Shown here: positions 54,423 through 63,467 of the stretch, piece by piece
Layout: each line of letters starts with the position of its first letter
How positions within the stretch are numbered: the stretch's first letter is position 1
Assembly (NCBI RefSeq): GCF_001894745.1
Contig: NZ_BBYF01000022.1
Location: forward strand, 1 to 64,000
Length of the DNA: 64,000 bases
DNA from: Paenibacillus sp. NAIST15-1
GTDB lineage: Bacteria > Bacillota > Bacilli > Paenibacillales > Paenibacillaceae
Direction of reading: 5' to 3'
The notes under the pieces: model-generated
Database searches by the model: none
Told to the model about the DNA's origin: nothing
Seen by the model: only the letters and a program-made list of their open reading frames with translations
Position numbers and translations under genes: made by a program

Positions 54423-56405
54423 ATGATCATTAGCCTATGGCATGTGAAAAAATATTACGGAGCAAACTTGGTGCTCTCAGATGTGTCATTTGAAGTAAAA
54501 GACGGAGAAAAGGTTGGACTGATTGGCCGCAATGGAACGGGGAAGACAACAATTTTGCAGATGCTAAGCGGGACATCCACACCGGATCAAGGGGATCTGT
54601 TTATCCGCAAAGGCGCGACAATTGGATTGCTCGATCAGGTACCTTCTGCCCATGAATCCGCTTCTGTATATGATGTATTTGCTGAGAGTTATGCGGAAGT
54701 GCGCCGCCTAGAGCAAGAAATGAAGCAGGTGGAAGTGACCATGTCCGACCCTGCTATCTCTGCAGATGAGAAGAAACTGAACCATATTCTGCAGCAGTAT
54801 GGACAGATGATGGAGCAATTCGAGCGGGCAGGCGGCTATGAAATGGAGGCCTCGATTCGGCGGATCAGTGCAGGACTCGGGATCGCGGAAGAGCAATATA
54901 GCCGCCCCTTCTCCTCGTTATCTGGGGGAGAGAAGACGAAGGTCGGCCTGGCAGCGCTGCTGCTGAGGCAGCCTGACATTCTGCTGCTTGATGAACCAAC
55001 GAATCATTTGGATATGGCGGCCATCGAATGGCTGGAATCCTTCCTGCTGGCTTATTCGGGGGCGGTAATGATTGTCTCGCATGATCGCTATTTCCTGGAT
55101 CGAGTTGCAGGCAAAATGATTGAGATCGAAGATGGGGAAGCGTTCATTTATCATACGAACTATTCCGGCTATCAGAAGGAGAAGGAAGAACGGCTGCTGC
55201 AGCAATTCGCTAGCTATCAAGAGCAGCAGAAGAAGATTAAGAAGATGCAGGATACAATTAAGCAGCTGATCGAATGGGGGAATCGTGCGAATCCGCCGAA
55301 TCCAGGATTTCATCGCCGGGCAGCATCGATGCAGAAGGCGCTCGATCGTATGGAGAAGCTCAAGCGTCCGATATTGGAGCGGAAGACGATGGATTTGAAG
55401 CTGAAGCAGGAGGATCGTTCTGGCAAGCAAGTGCTCGTGCTGGATGGGGTTACGAAGGCATATGGGGAGCGCAAGCTGCTTAGCGGGGTGAACGGGCTTC
55501 TGCTGTACGGCGAGCGTACAGCATTGCTTGGCAGCAATGGTGCTGGGAAGAGTACCTTGATGAAGATGCTGCTTGGCCAGGTTGATCCAGATGGCGGAGA
55601 TCTCCGAGTCGGTTCGCGTGTGGAGGTTGGCTATTTGGCGCAGGAGGAAGCTCCGCCTTCCGAAAATAAGACGGTTCTTCGATATTTCTGTGAGGAAGTG
55701 GCCATGGAAGAGGGAGAGGCTAGGGGAGAACTGGCTAGATTCCTGTTCTATGGAGCGGATGTGTTCAAGCGAATTGCGCAGCTGTCAGGAGGAGAATGGA
55801 GCAGACTTCGATTGGCTCTGCTCATGTACCGGAAGCCGAATTTGCTCCTGCTCGATGAGCCAACCAACCATTTGGATATCGACTCCAGAGAAGCATTGGA
55901 GGAAGCGTTGGAGAACTTTCCAGGTACACTTCTAGTTATCTCGCATGATCGTTATTTCATTAATCGGGTTGTAAGCAAGCTGTGGGTGCTGGAGCAGGCA
56001 AGATTGTCTGTGCATATTGGGAACTATGATGAATGCCGGGATAAGCTGCAGACCTGGATGGATCACTCACGACAGCTGGGGGCGGTGTCTACTGGTGCAC
56101 ATACGGATGTGAACACGGTAGAGAGGAAGTCGCAGCAGCAAGATTCGAAGGCAGGCGATCCTGCTAAGAGACATGCAGATGACGTGCTTCCAAAGCAAGT
56201 GACGCGGAAGGGACAGACTGCACCCCAATGGGAGCGGGACATTGCGCTAGTAGAGGAGCAGCTGCGACAACTGGACGAGGAGATGGCTGCCTTGTCCATG
56301 CAGACCGATCAGGAGGTAGATTGGACGCTATTGATGGCCAAGCAGCAAGAACTGCGGCAGCAACTGGAAGAGTTGTATGCTGGGTGGTTATCTATGGAGG
56401 AATAG
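54423..56405 (+). CDS. ABC-F family ATPase (ribosome-associated)
   Basis: A 660-residue protein with two ABC domains and no membrane segment: Walker A GRNGTGKTT and GSNGAGKST, signatures LSGGEKTK and LSGGEWSR, Walker B with LDEPTNHLD twice. The interdomain linker (about 250-320, EWGNRANPPNPGFHRRA and RMEKLKRP) is long and helical, as in ABC-F proteins that enter the ribosomal E site. A Gln/Glu-rich C-terminal coiled extension follows from about 560. Such proteins either ease translation or protect ribosomes from antibiotics; which is not decidable here. GAGGGGGAT lies before the ATG. Confidence 0.9.
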   Translation: MIISLWHVKKYYGANLVLSDVSFEVKDGEKVGLIGRNGTGKTTILQMLSGTSTPDQGDLFIRKGATIGLLDQVPSAHESASVYDVFAESYAEVRRLEQEMKQVEVTMSDPAISADEKKLNHILQQYGQMMEQFERAGGYEMEASIRRISAGLGIAEEQYSRPFSSLSGGEKTKVGLAALLLRQPDILLLDEPTNHLDMAAIEWLESFLLAYSGAVMIVSHDRYFLDRVAGKMIEIEDGEAFIYHTNYSGYQKEKEERLLQQFASYQEQQKKIKKMQDTIKQLIEWGNRANPPNPGFHRRAASMQKALDRMEKLKRPILERKTMDLKLKQEDRSGKQVLVLDGVTKAYGERKLLSGVNGLLLYGERTALLGSNGAGKSTLMKMLLGQVDPDGGDLRVGSRVEVGYLAQEEAPPSENKTVLRYFCEEVAMEEGEARGELARFLFYGADVFKRIAQLSGGEWSRLRLALLMYRKPNLLLLDEPTNHLDIDSREALEEALENFPGTLLVISHDRYFINRVVSKLWVLEQARLSVHIGNYDECRDKLQTWMDHSRQLGAVSTGAHTDVNTVERKSQQQDSKAGDPAKRHADDVLPKQVTRKGQTAPQWERDIALVEEQLRQLDEEMAALSMQTDQEVDWTLLMAKQQELRQQLEELYAGWLSMEE

Positions 56406-56487
56406 TGGATTTGCCTAGAAATCAACAAACAATGGAATCCGCTGTTCCACAGTGTCAATAACAATGGAATCAGCCCACTAGAAATAG

Positions 56488-56537
56488 AAAGACGCTTCCT
56501 AAACCACTGGATTCGTGGGAAGGGAAGCGTCTTTTTT
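56488..56537 (+). terminator. Terminator after ABC-F gene
   Basis: AAAGACGCTTCC and GGAAGCGTCTTT form a 12-pair stem with an inner CCAC/GTGG pairing and a T run. A short repeat, ACAATGGAATC, occurs twice just before it. Confidence 0.9.
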
Positions 56538-56615
56538 TCATACATGTTCCTATCGATATAGGTCATCAAATTGCTGGGACTCCGGGACAGCCTCGTTTCA
56601 CATAGATACCGTTCC

Positions 56616-58685
56616 TTAATCCCCCCACCAGCGCTTCAAGTGCTGCCACCACGAACGTTTCTCAAGCTCTTTCGTTGGTCGCTTCTCTTCGTCTTTCCTC
56701 TGGTCTGTCGGGGATTGAACATGAAGATCGCACCAAGCGGTGGGCTCGGTTCCACTTACGAATGTCTCCAGACGTTTATTCGGGCAGTTATCTCCTGCGA
56801 GCTTCCCAGTATCCGGATCAATATAGACGCTAACTACATTGTCTGGAACGGCAAATATTTTAGGTGGGACGTTGGACAATGCCTGTTCGGTATATTCAGC
56901 GAATATAGGCGCTGCCTTATGAGATTCCGTAACGGATATCATTCTGTCCTTGTCATAGCCGACCCAGACGGCAGTTGAGAGTTCCGGCGTATATCCGACG
57001 ATCCAAGCGTCCGTATCTGTCGTTCCTGTCTTGCCAGCGACAGGGCGTTTCATGCTGGTCGCTACGCGGCTGCCTGTTCCACCGGTTTCGAATACGCTCT
57101 CCATCAGGCTGGTGAGCACATACGCATCTGCTGGATTGACTACCTGCTCTTGTTGAATCGGTGGAGCCTCGTATAGGACACTGCCGCCGCTGTCGGTGAC
57201 CTTCAAGACGGAGCGGGGGATCACACGCTTGCCTTGATTACTGAACACACCGTATGCGGATGCCATCTCCAGTGGACTTACTGGGAATGTACCTAGCGCA
57301 AGAGAGGGGAGTGGCTTCATGTCACTGTCGATGCCAAGCCGCCGCGCAAGGGAGATCACCTGCTCAGGGCCAATCTGCATAATGGTACTTACCGCATAAA
57401 TATTGTCTGACACAGCAATGGCGCGGCGCAGATCGATCTCGCCATAATATTTGCCGCCATAATTACTTGGCTTATATTGCTGTCTGCCATTGTCATATGT
57501 GAATGAAGTCGGCTGACTGACGAAGTGAGTCGCCGCTGTGATGGCTCGCTTCTCGAGTGCTGTTAGATAGACCAGCGGCTTGAAGGATGATCCAGGCTGG
57601 CGCGTGTTGGCGAATACACGATTATATTGATTTAGCCGGTAATTCTTGCCGCCAACCATCGCCTTCAAATAGCCGTTGCGTGGATCGATCGAGATAAGAG
57701 CAGCCTGCAAATCCCCTTCTGCAGGAATATACTTGGCGACAGCCTGCTCTGCTGCCGCCTGAGCCCGTTTATCCAGTGTTGTATATACACGCAGACCCCC
57801 AGCCTCGATTGCTTGATCGGAAATGCCGAGTGAATCGAGCTCCTGCCGGACATAATCTCGGAAATAGGGGGCGACAAGCAGCTCGCTTCGCTCCTCCCTC
57901 GGTCGAATGGCCAGCGTTTCATTGTAGGCTTGCTGTGCCTGCTCTTGGGTGATGTATCCGGTCTCCACCATGCCCTGAAGCACAACCTTTTGTCTGTCCT
58001 TCGCATTTTTCATATTGAAATAGGGAGAATAATAGCTTGGGCCGCGTGGAATGCCTGCAAGAATTGCACTCTCTGCCAGCGTCAGGTCACGAGCCTTCTT
58101 GCCAAGGTAGAGCTGAGCGGCGGCCTCGATACCGTATGCGCCATGGCCGTAATATACCTGATTCAAATACTGCTCCAAAATATCGTCCTTGCTGTATTTC
58201 ATCTCCAGTTGAAGTGCATATTGCGCTTCCTTCACCTTGCGAGCCCATGTCCGATCGTGGTTGAGATACAGGTTGCGGGCAAGCTGCTGTGTCAAGGTGC
58301 TGGCGCCTTGTTTTTTGGACATTGATTCGATATTGACGAGCATTGCGCGAGCAATTCCTTTGAAGTCGATCCCGACATGACGGTAGAATTGCCGATCCTC
58401 TGTGGCAATGGTTGCATGAATGACGTCCGGAGCGATATCGGTCAGCGTAACCGGATGCTGCTGCTTCTGCCCGCTTGTTAGTGATGTAAGTTCCGCCCCC
58501 TGGCTGTCATAAATGAAGGAGGGCTTCTGCATATCAGACACAGGCAGATCCGTCATATATAGATACCCGAGCAGGATGCCGCAAGCACCTAGAAGGAGCG
58601 CGATTGAACCGCCAATGATTTTCAGCCATAGCCGCCACCCGCGCTTCCTCTTTTTCTCAGTCTTTTTGCCGCTTAACCGCTGCAT
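56616..58685 (-). CDS. pbpG: Bifunctional penicillin-binding protein, PbpG-like
   Basis: Class A PBP that polymerises and cross-links peptidoglycan. The 689-residue protein has a basic cytoplasmic tail, one membrane anchor (about 22-45), a glycosyltransferase 51 domain (about 65-235, catalytic Glu96 in EDRQFYRH, QQLARNLYL) and a transpeptidase domain with S366-S-F-K, S426-D-N and K552-T-G. ATG 58685 has AGGAGG 7 bases upstream. It diverges from speE as in Bacillus subtilis, where pbpG is a forespore gene used in spore germ-cell-wall synthesis; a sigma-G-like promoter upstream here supports the same role. Confidence 0.93.
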   Translation of the reverse strand: MQRLSGKKTEKKRKRGWRLWLKIIGGSIALLLGACGILLGYLYMTDLPVSDMQKPSFIYDSQGAELTSLTSGQKQQHPVTLTDIAPDVIHATIATEDRQFYRHVGIDFKGIARAMLVNIESMSKKQGASTLTQQLARNLYLNHDRTWARKVKEAQYALQLEMKYSKDDILEQYLNQVYYGHGAYGIEAAAQLYLGKKARDLTLAESAILAGIPRGPSYYSPYFNMKNAKDRQKVVLQGMVETGYITQEQAQQAYNETLAIRPREERSELLVAPYFRDYVRQELDSLGISDQAIEAGGLRVYTTLDKRAQAAAEQAVAKYIPAEGDLQAALISIDPRNGYLKAMVGGKNYRLNQYNRVFANTRQPGSSFKPLVYLTALEKRAITAATHFVSQPTSFTYDNGRQQYKPSNYGGKYYGEIDLRRAIAVSDNIYAVSTIMQIGPEQVISLARRLGIDSDMKPLPSLALGTFPVSPLEMASAYGVFSNQGKRVIPRSVLKVTDSGGSVLYEAPPIQQEQVVNPADAYVLTSLMESVFETGGTGSRVATSMKRPVAGKTGTTDTDAWIVGYTPELSTAVWVGYDKDRMISVTESHKAAPIFAEYTEQALSNVPPKIFAVPDNVVSVYIDPDTGKLAGDNCPNKRLETFVSGTEPTAWCDLHVQSPTDQRKDEEKRPTKELEKRSWWQHLKRWWGD

Positions 58686-58734
58686 GGCAGCGCCTCCTGT
58701 TCGACCGTCATCAGGCCATTTTGTGGTTACCATT

Positions 58735-58764
58735 CAGTATGGAAAAAGAGGAGGAAGGTTATTC
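58735..58764 (-). promoter_or_regulatory. Sigma-G-like promoter for pbpG
   Basis: On the minus strand GAATA (58764-58760), 18 bases, then CATACTG (58741-58735). The sigma-G consensus is GHATR-N17/18-CATNHTA, so the -35 is perfect and the -10 has one mismatch. It lies about 50 bases before pbpG. Confidence 0.65.
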
Positions 58765-58937
58765 CTTTTTGCTAGAATAAATTCACCGTTCACAAACTGT
58801 AAAAGGGTTGAAAACTATGAAAAACAGAATATTCTAGAGCATTTGTCAAAATTCCAAAAATCCAGTGATAAAGCAGCTTTCAGAGCTCTAATAGCTCTGA
58901 AAATTGTGCAAATATTCAACTTGACTTCGGAAAATGA

Positions 58938-58965
58938 TTGCATTTTGGGGGGGAACCGATATAAT
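58938..58965 (+). promoter_or_regulatory. speE promoter
   Basis: TTGCAT (58938-58943) and a perfect TATAAT (58960-58965) are 16 bases apart, about 115 bases before speE. A 10-pair hairpin (TTTCAGAGCT/AGCTCTGAAA, 58878-58902) lies upstream of it and has no clear role. Confidence 0.7.
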
Positions 58966-59082
58966 ACTTTGTGTTTGGTGCAAAATGGAGATGAAGTGTT
59001 ACGAATGTTACACATAGGAACCATTACGAGCATTTCGGGAACTAAGCCAACGATACCATGATTATGAAAGAAGGTTGATGTT

Positions 59083-59910
59083 ATGGAATTGTGGTTTACA
59101 GAGAAGCAAACGCCTACCTTTGGCATTACGGCAAAAATCCGCGAAACATTCGTGGAGGAGCAAACGCCGTTTCAGCATTTAGCGATGCTGGATACCGAAG
59201 AATTTGGACGGATGCTCGTATTGGATGGCATGGTTATGACGACGATCAAAGACGAGTTCGTATACCATGAGATGGTGGCACACCCGGCCCTTGTAACTCA
59301 TCCGAATCCGAAAAAAGTACTTGTCGTCGGCGGCGGCGACGGCGGAGTTATCCGCGAAATCATGAAGCACCCTGGAGTAGAGAAGGCAGTTCTCGTTGAA
59401 ATCGACGGCAAAGTCATCGAATACTCCAAGCAGTACTTGCCTGAAATTGCGGGCGAACTGGACAACCCGCGTGTAGAAGTTGTCGTGAATGATGGATACA
59501 TGCATATTTTGAACAGCAAAAATGAATACGACGTTATTATGGTCGACTCCACAGAGCCGGTAGGCCCTGCGGCACCGTTGTTCGAACGCGGCTTCTACCA
59601 AGGCATCTATGATGGTTTGAAGGAAGATGGCCTGTTCGTAGCGCAGACGGATAACCCTTGGTTCAAGGCGGACTTGATCCAGCAGGTGAACCGTGACGTG
59701 AAGGAAATCTTCCCGATCGTACGCGTGTACGGTGCGAATATTCCGACCTATCCAAGCGGTCTCTGGACGTTCACAATGGGCAGCAAGCAGCACGATCCGC
59801 TGCAAGTGGACGAAGCACAGATTCCAGAAATGGAGACGAAGTACTACTCTTCTCGTCTGCACAAAGCAGCCTTCTGTCTGCCTAAATTTGTAGAGGATCT
59901 GTGCAAATAA
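59083..59910 (+). CDS. speE: Spermidine synthase
   Basis: Transfers the aminopropyl group of decarboxylated S-adenosylmethionine to putrescine. The 275-residue protein has the small N-terminal beta domain, the binding motif GGGDGG at 83-88, the acidic Glu/Asp set in VLVEID, and the catalytic Asp155 in [20 protein letters not shown] precedes the ATG. It is followed 31 bases later by speB, the agmatinase that makes putrescine, so the two form the last steps of the arginine-to-spermidine route in one operon. Confidence 0.97.
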   Translation: MELWFTEKQTPTFGITAKIRETFVEEQTPFQHLAMLDTEEFGRMLVLDGMVMTTIKDEFVYHEMVAHPALVTHPNPKKVLVVGGGDGGVIREIMKHPGVEKAVLVEIDGKVIEYSKQYLPEIAGELDNPRVEVVVNDGYMHILNSKNEYDVIMVDSTEPVGPAAPLFERGFYQGIYDGLKEDGLFVAQTDNPWFKADLIQQVNRDVKEIFPIVRVYGANIPTYPSGLWTFTMGSKQHDPLQVDEAQIPEMETKYYSSRLHKAAFCLPKFVEDLCK

Positions 59911-59941
59911 GATAGCGCAGGAAGAAGGAGGAGCGTAGACA

Positions 59942-60811
59942 ATGAAAATAGATCAAAAATATTCGGGCAATGTGTTCATTTGCAGCTCTGATGATTACGA
60001 AGGAGCAAAGGCCGTCATTTATGGCATGCCAATGGATTACACGGTGTCCTTCCGCCCAGGATCGCGCTTCGGCCCAGGCCGTATCCGCGAAGCATCGGTA
60101 GGCTTGGAAGAGTACAGCCCGTATCTCGATAGAAGCATTGAGGAATTGAATTACTTCGATGCAGGCGACTTGCTGCTGCCATTCGGCAATGCGGCGAAGA
60201 GCCTGGATATCATCGGGGAATTCGTAGGCAAGCTGCTGGGCGATGGGAAGTTCCCAATCGGCCTTGGCGGGGAGCACCTAGTGACATGGCCTATCCTGCA
60301 AGAGGTGTACAAGAACTACCCTGATCTCGCTATTATTCATATTGATGCGCACGCTGACTTGCGGGAGCAGTATGAGGGTGAGCCTTTGTCTCACTCCACA
60401 CCAATCCGCAAGGCTGCTGAGATGATCGGCGGCAAGAACGTGTACCAGTTCGGCATTCGCTCTGGGTCGCGTGAAGAGTGGGCATACGCTCGCGAGAACA
60501 TCAATTTCTTCCCGTTCGAGGTAGCGGAGCCTCTGAAGAAGGTTCTGCCTGAGCTGGCTGGCCGTCCGGTCTATGTCACGATCGATATTGATGTGCTTGA
60601 TCCAAGCTGCGCACCGGGAACAGGAACGGCAGAAGCGGGAGGCATTACGTCGAAGGAATTGCTTGAAGCGGTTCATTCGATTGCTCGTTCGGAAGCCAAT
60701 GTTATCGGATGTGACTTGGTGGAAGTTGCGCCAATCTACGATCCAACCGAGCAAACGCCGATTACGGCGAGCAAAATCATTCGTGAGATGCTGCTCGGGT
60801 TCGTAAAGTAA
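59942..60811 (+). CDS. speB: Agmatinase
   Basis: Splits agmatine into putrescine and urea. The 289-residue manganese enzyme shows the ureohydrolase motifs GLGGEH, IHIDAHADLR and TIDIDVLDPSCAPGTG, which carry the metal-binding His and Asp residues. AGAAGGAGGAG lies 10 bases before the ATG. It is co-transcribed with speE and ended by a terminator. The arginine decarboxylase gene that would supply agmatine is not in the window. Confidence 0.97.
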   Translation: MKIDQKYSGNVFICSSDDYEGAKAVIYGMPMDYTVSFRPGSRFGPGRIREASVGLEEYSPYLDRSIEELNYFDAGDLLLPFGNAAKSLDIIGEFVGKLLGDGKFPIGLGGEHLVTWPILQEVYKNYPDLAIIHIDAHADLREQYEGEPLSHSTPIRKAAEMIGGKNVYQFGIRSGSREEWAYARENINFFPFEVAEPLKKVLPELAGRPVYVTIDIDVLDPSCAPGTGTAEAGGITSKELLEAVHSIARSEANVIGCDLVEVAPIYDPTEQTPITASKIIREMLLGFVK

Positions 60812-60838
60812 TGTAGTCTGTAACAAAGCAGCATCGTC

Positions 60839-60884
60839 CAAGCGCACGGAATCTGCATGCAGCAGAGGAAGTGCGCTTGTTTTT
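60839..60884 (+). terminator. speEB terminator
   Basis: CAAGCGCAC and GTGCGCTTG form a perfect stem with a GC-rich loop and are followed by TTTTTG. Confidence 0.88.
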
Positions 60885-60960
60885 GTAAGAAGCAGCAAAA
60901 GGGCAGGGCTTAGACATGCGTTGCGGTCCCCTTTAAAATATAGAGAAAGGGAGGATGAGA

Positions 60961-61932
60961 ATGAGTAAGATGAAGATTTTACTTATTTCGATCACAACCG
61001 TATTCATTATTATCATCGTTGCATTAGGATTCATAGGGAATCATTTTTACAACATAGCGCTTAATCCGGAGACGGAGCGTCCGTTCCTCGACAACAATCC
61101 GGATCTTGATCGGGCGGTTCCGACGATGCAAGTAGATGGACAGGAGACGCAAGGAAATGAGGTGGCAAAAGAATGGATCGAAACGAAGCATCACGACGAG
61201 GTCACGTTAGCTTCTTTCGATGGTTTGAAGCTGCAGGGCTATGAGTATCGGCAAGAGAATCCCACGAATAGGTGGGCCATTGTCGTTCATGGCTATACGA
61301 GCTCCGGTAAGCAGATGTCGTATGCGGTCAAGAGATTCTATGATAAAGGCTATCATGTACTGCTCGTCGACTTACGAGGACATGGAAAGAGCGAGGGCTC
61401 CTATATTGGAATGGGCTGGCATGATCGACTAGACATGATGGGTTGGATTCGCCATATCGTCGAAGCTAACCCCGAGTCTCAAATTGCCCTGTATGGGGTC
61501 TCCATGGGAGGAGCGACGGTTATGATGACCTCGGGAGAAGAACTTCCTGCGAATGTCAAGGTGATTGTCGAGGACTGTGGGTACACGTCGGCTTACGATG
61601 AATTCAGCTACCAATTGAAACGGCTATTTCATTTGCCTGCCTTCCCGATTATGACGGCTTCCAATGTGGTCGCTAATATTAGAGCCGGTTATGACTTGCA
61701 GGAAGCCTCTGCCTTGAAGCAAGTAGCAAAGAGCAAGACTCCTATTCTATTCATTCACGGGGATTCCGACATGTTCGTTCCATATGAAATGGTTCATGAG
61801 TTATATGATGCGGCAAATGTCGAGAAGGATCTGCTGGTGATCAAGGGTGCAGGACACGGCGGCGCTCATCTTGCTGGAGCGGTATATTGGAATAAAGTAT
61901 GGGAATTCACAGATAAATTTATGGCGTCCTAA
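60961..61932 (+). CDS. Membrane-anchored alpha/beta hydrolase
   Basis: A 323-residue hydrolase. Residues 5-27 are a membrane anchor; the outer domain has VVHGYTSSGKQM (oxyanion), DLRGHGKSEG, the nucleophile in YGVSMGGAT, an Asp in HGDSDMFVP and a His in GAGHGGAH. It is like YqkD/BAAT-type serine esterases of Bacillales, whose natural substrates are not known. ATG 60961 is chosen because AAAGGGAGG ends 6 bases upstream; ATG 60955 touches that site. Terminators lie on both sides, so it is monocistronic. Confidence 0.85.
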   Translation: MSKMKILLISITTVFIIIIVALGFIGNHFYNIALNPETERPFLDNNPDLDRAVPTMQVDGQETQGNEVAKEWIETKHHDEVTLASFDGLKLQGYEYRQENPTNRWAIVVHGYTSSGKQMSYAVKRFYDKGYHVLLVDLRGHGKSEGSYIGMGWHDRLDMMGWIRHIVEANPESQIALYGVSMGGATVMMTSGEELPANVKVIVEDCGYTSAYDEFSYQLKRLFHLPAFPIMTASNVVANIRAGYDLQEASALKQVAKSKTPILFIHGDSDMFVPYEMVHELYDAANVEKDLLVIKGAGHGGAHLAGAVYWNKVWEFTDKFMAS

Positions 61933-61952
61933 CGAAATGACAACATGAACAG

Positions 61953-61987
61953 AAGCCCTGCCGCCTCAAAAGGCTGCAGGGCTTTCG
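61953..61987. terminator. Terminator between convergent genes
   Basis: AAGCCCTGC and GCAGGGCTT form a 9-pair stem with inner GCC/GGC pairing, followed by TCGTGTG; a weak T tail, but the position between converging genes supports it. Confidence 0.75.
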
Positions 61988-62000
61988 TGTGCAACAACTG

Positions 62001-62963
62001 TTAAGATAAGAGGAACTTCCAAGCTAACCAGCATATCCCCACTCCGACCCACGAGATGAAGCCAAAGATAACGACGATCTTGTTCTCACTCCAACCGTAT
62101 TTGAGCGAGTAATGATAGTGGATGGGCGCCATTCGGAACATTCTCAGCTTCGTTCTGCGGTAGTACCATACTTGTAGAATAACAGACAGTTGTTCTGCGA
62201 AGTAGACGAAGAAGAGAACCGGAATCAGGATCTCTACCTTCTCGAGAACCGCAAGGAATGACAGGGAGCCGCCGATGGCGAGCGATCCGGTATCCCCCAT
62301 GAATGCACGCGCAGGATAAATATTATAAATGAACAGCCCAAGCAGACAGGCAATCATGATGAGCGAGAACATCTTCACTTCCATATGATCGGATATGAGG
62401 AAGAAGAAGAAATAAGTCGGGATCGACACATTGATAAGCAACCCATCCAGACCATCTGTAAAGTTAATCGCATTTGCCGAACCTACCACGAACAGTACCA
62501 TAATTGGCACATACACGAGTAGAGGAAGATCGAGCGTTAGCCCGCCCCCAAGCACAATGGTCGTACTGACGTCAAAATGCTGAATGAGCACGTACAACAG
62601 AACTCCGGTAAAGGAGAATTGGAAGACAAGCTTTGCTTTGCCCGATATCCCGGAGGGATCCTGAAATACGGCCTTCTTCAAGTCATCCATTAGACCAACG
62701 GAACCGAATAGCAGAAACGTCGCTGCCAGAAACATCGTCATTGGCGATGGGTGATAGGAGACAGAGGTAATTACACCGATAATCAGGATAAGGCCGGCCA
62801 TCAGCGGTGTGCCGCGCTTAGCTTGATGATCAGGCGGAAGCTCAGCTCGAATCGGCTGCGTCAGCTTCAGTGTCCGCAATCCCCAGATGAGCAATGGGGT
62901 CAATGCGGCAACGAGCAGGAAAGATACACTCGAAATGCCTAATAAGGAAGGGTTCACAGACAT
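62001..62963 (-). CDS. MraY-like phospho-MurNAc-pentapeptide transferase with altered His motif
   Basis: A 320-residue membrane protein with about ten membrane segments. It carries MraY motifs: DD at 93-94 in GLMDDLKK, NFTDGLDGL at 167-175, FMGDTGSL at 222-229 and GWSENKIV near 290. In canonical MraY the last loop reads PIHHHFELKGWSE; here it is PIHYHYSLKYGWSE, with the middle His replaced by Tyr (282-284) and one residue added. No mur or fts genes are adjacent, so this is probably a second MraY-type enzyme outside the cell-wall cluster. The ATG start lies just after AGGTGA; a GTG two codons later has better spacing. Confidence 0.85.
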   Translation of the reverse strand: MSVNPSLLGISSVSFLLVAALTPLLIWGLRTLKLTQPIRAELPPDHQAKRGTPLMAGLILIIGVITSVSYHPSPMTMFLAATFLLFGSVGLMDDLKKAVFQDPSGISGKAKLVFQFSFTGVLLYVLIQHFDVSTTIVLGGGLTLDLPLLVYVPIMVLFVVGSANAINFTDGLDGLLINVSIPTYFFFFLISDHMEVKMFSLIMIACLLGLFIYNIYPARAFMGDTGSLAIGGSLSFLAVLEKVEILIPVLFFVYFAEQLSVILQVWYYRRTKLRMFRMAPIHYHYSLKYGWSENKIVVIFGFISWVGVGICWLAWKFLLS

Positions 62964-63173
62964 TCACCTATTTGTATGTATTTTGTATAGCTGAGTACAG
63001 TTTATTATAATTCAAGCCAATGGACAAATATTCCTTTTGTATCGGTGTGAAAACAGCAAATGCCAGCATCATTACGAATGCCGGCATCTGTATAAATGAA
63101 CAAATATACTGCTTCAGGCCGTCCCTGATTCGCTTACAAGGAACCTGCCACAATATTGCCTTGATGAAAGACA

Positions 63174-63230
63174 GCTTGTCGATGTGCGCGCCTTGCGACG
63201 GCTTCAGCTGTGCAGCTTGCATCGACAAGC
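63174..63230. ncRNA. Possible structured RNA element
   Basis: GCTTGTCGATG (63174-63184) and CATCGACAAGC (63220-63230) form a perfect 11-pair stem around a 35-base loop that can itself fold (AGCTGTGCAGCT). It matches no RNA family that I can name. Confidence 0.3.
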
Positions 63231-63423
63231 ACGGCATCTGCCGCATCGCCAACTTGTGGCCACTGGCGTACGCCTTCTTGACTTGGTGGGCACGTCGGGT
63301 CACTCCTCTAATAAATGGATTGTGCGTCGCGGTTCCTTCATATAAACACTGGATTTCTCTATCAACAAGATTAGCATGAGAGAAGATGGGAGAAAAATAA
63401 AGATAAAGCATAGATCATAACGT

Positions 63424-63450
63424 GAAAAAGGAGCTGTCTAGGACAGCTCC
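63424..63450 (-). terminator. Terminator of the small membrane protein gene
   Basis: GGAGCTGTC and GACAGCTCC form a perfect 9-pair stem with a three-base loop; on the minus strand it is followed by TTTTTC. Confidence 0.88.
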
Positions 63451-63467
63451 CGTTCTATTCCGTATCG

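Larger units (their letters stand above)
62964..63467. other. Gene-poor stretch with GC-rich structured core
   Basis: About 500 bases without a supported gene. Long open frames occur on both strands, but without ribosome sites and with odd composition. An ATGCCAGCAT/ATGCCGGCAT hairpin lies near 63059-63090. From about 63130 to 63320 the sequence is clearly more GC-rich than its surroundings and self-complementary. Confidence 0.45.

Noticed and set aside
59179-59862. 227-codon minus-strand frame inside speE
   Set aside because: Antisense shadow of a well-conserved gene.
62968-63411. 147-codon minus-strand frame, opposed by a 119-codon plus-strand frame at 63020-63379
   Set aside because: Neither has a good ribosome site or recognisable domain; both run through hairpins, so GC-rich chance frames are more likely.
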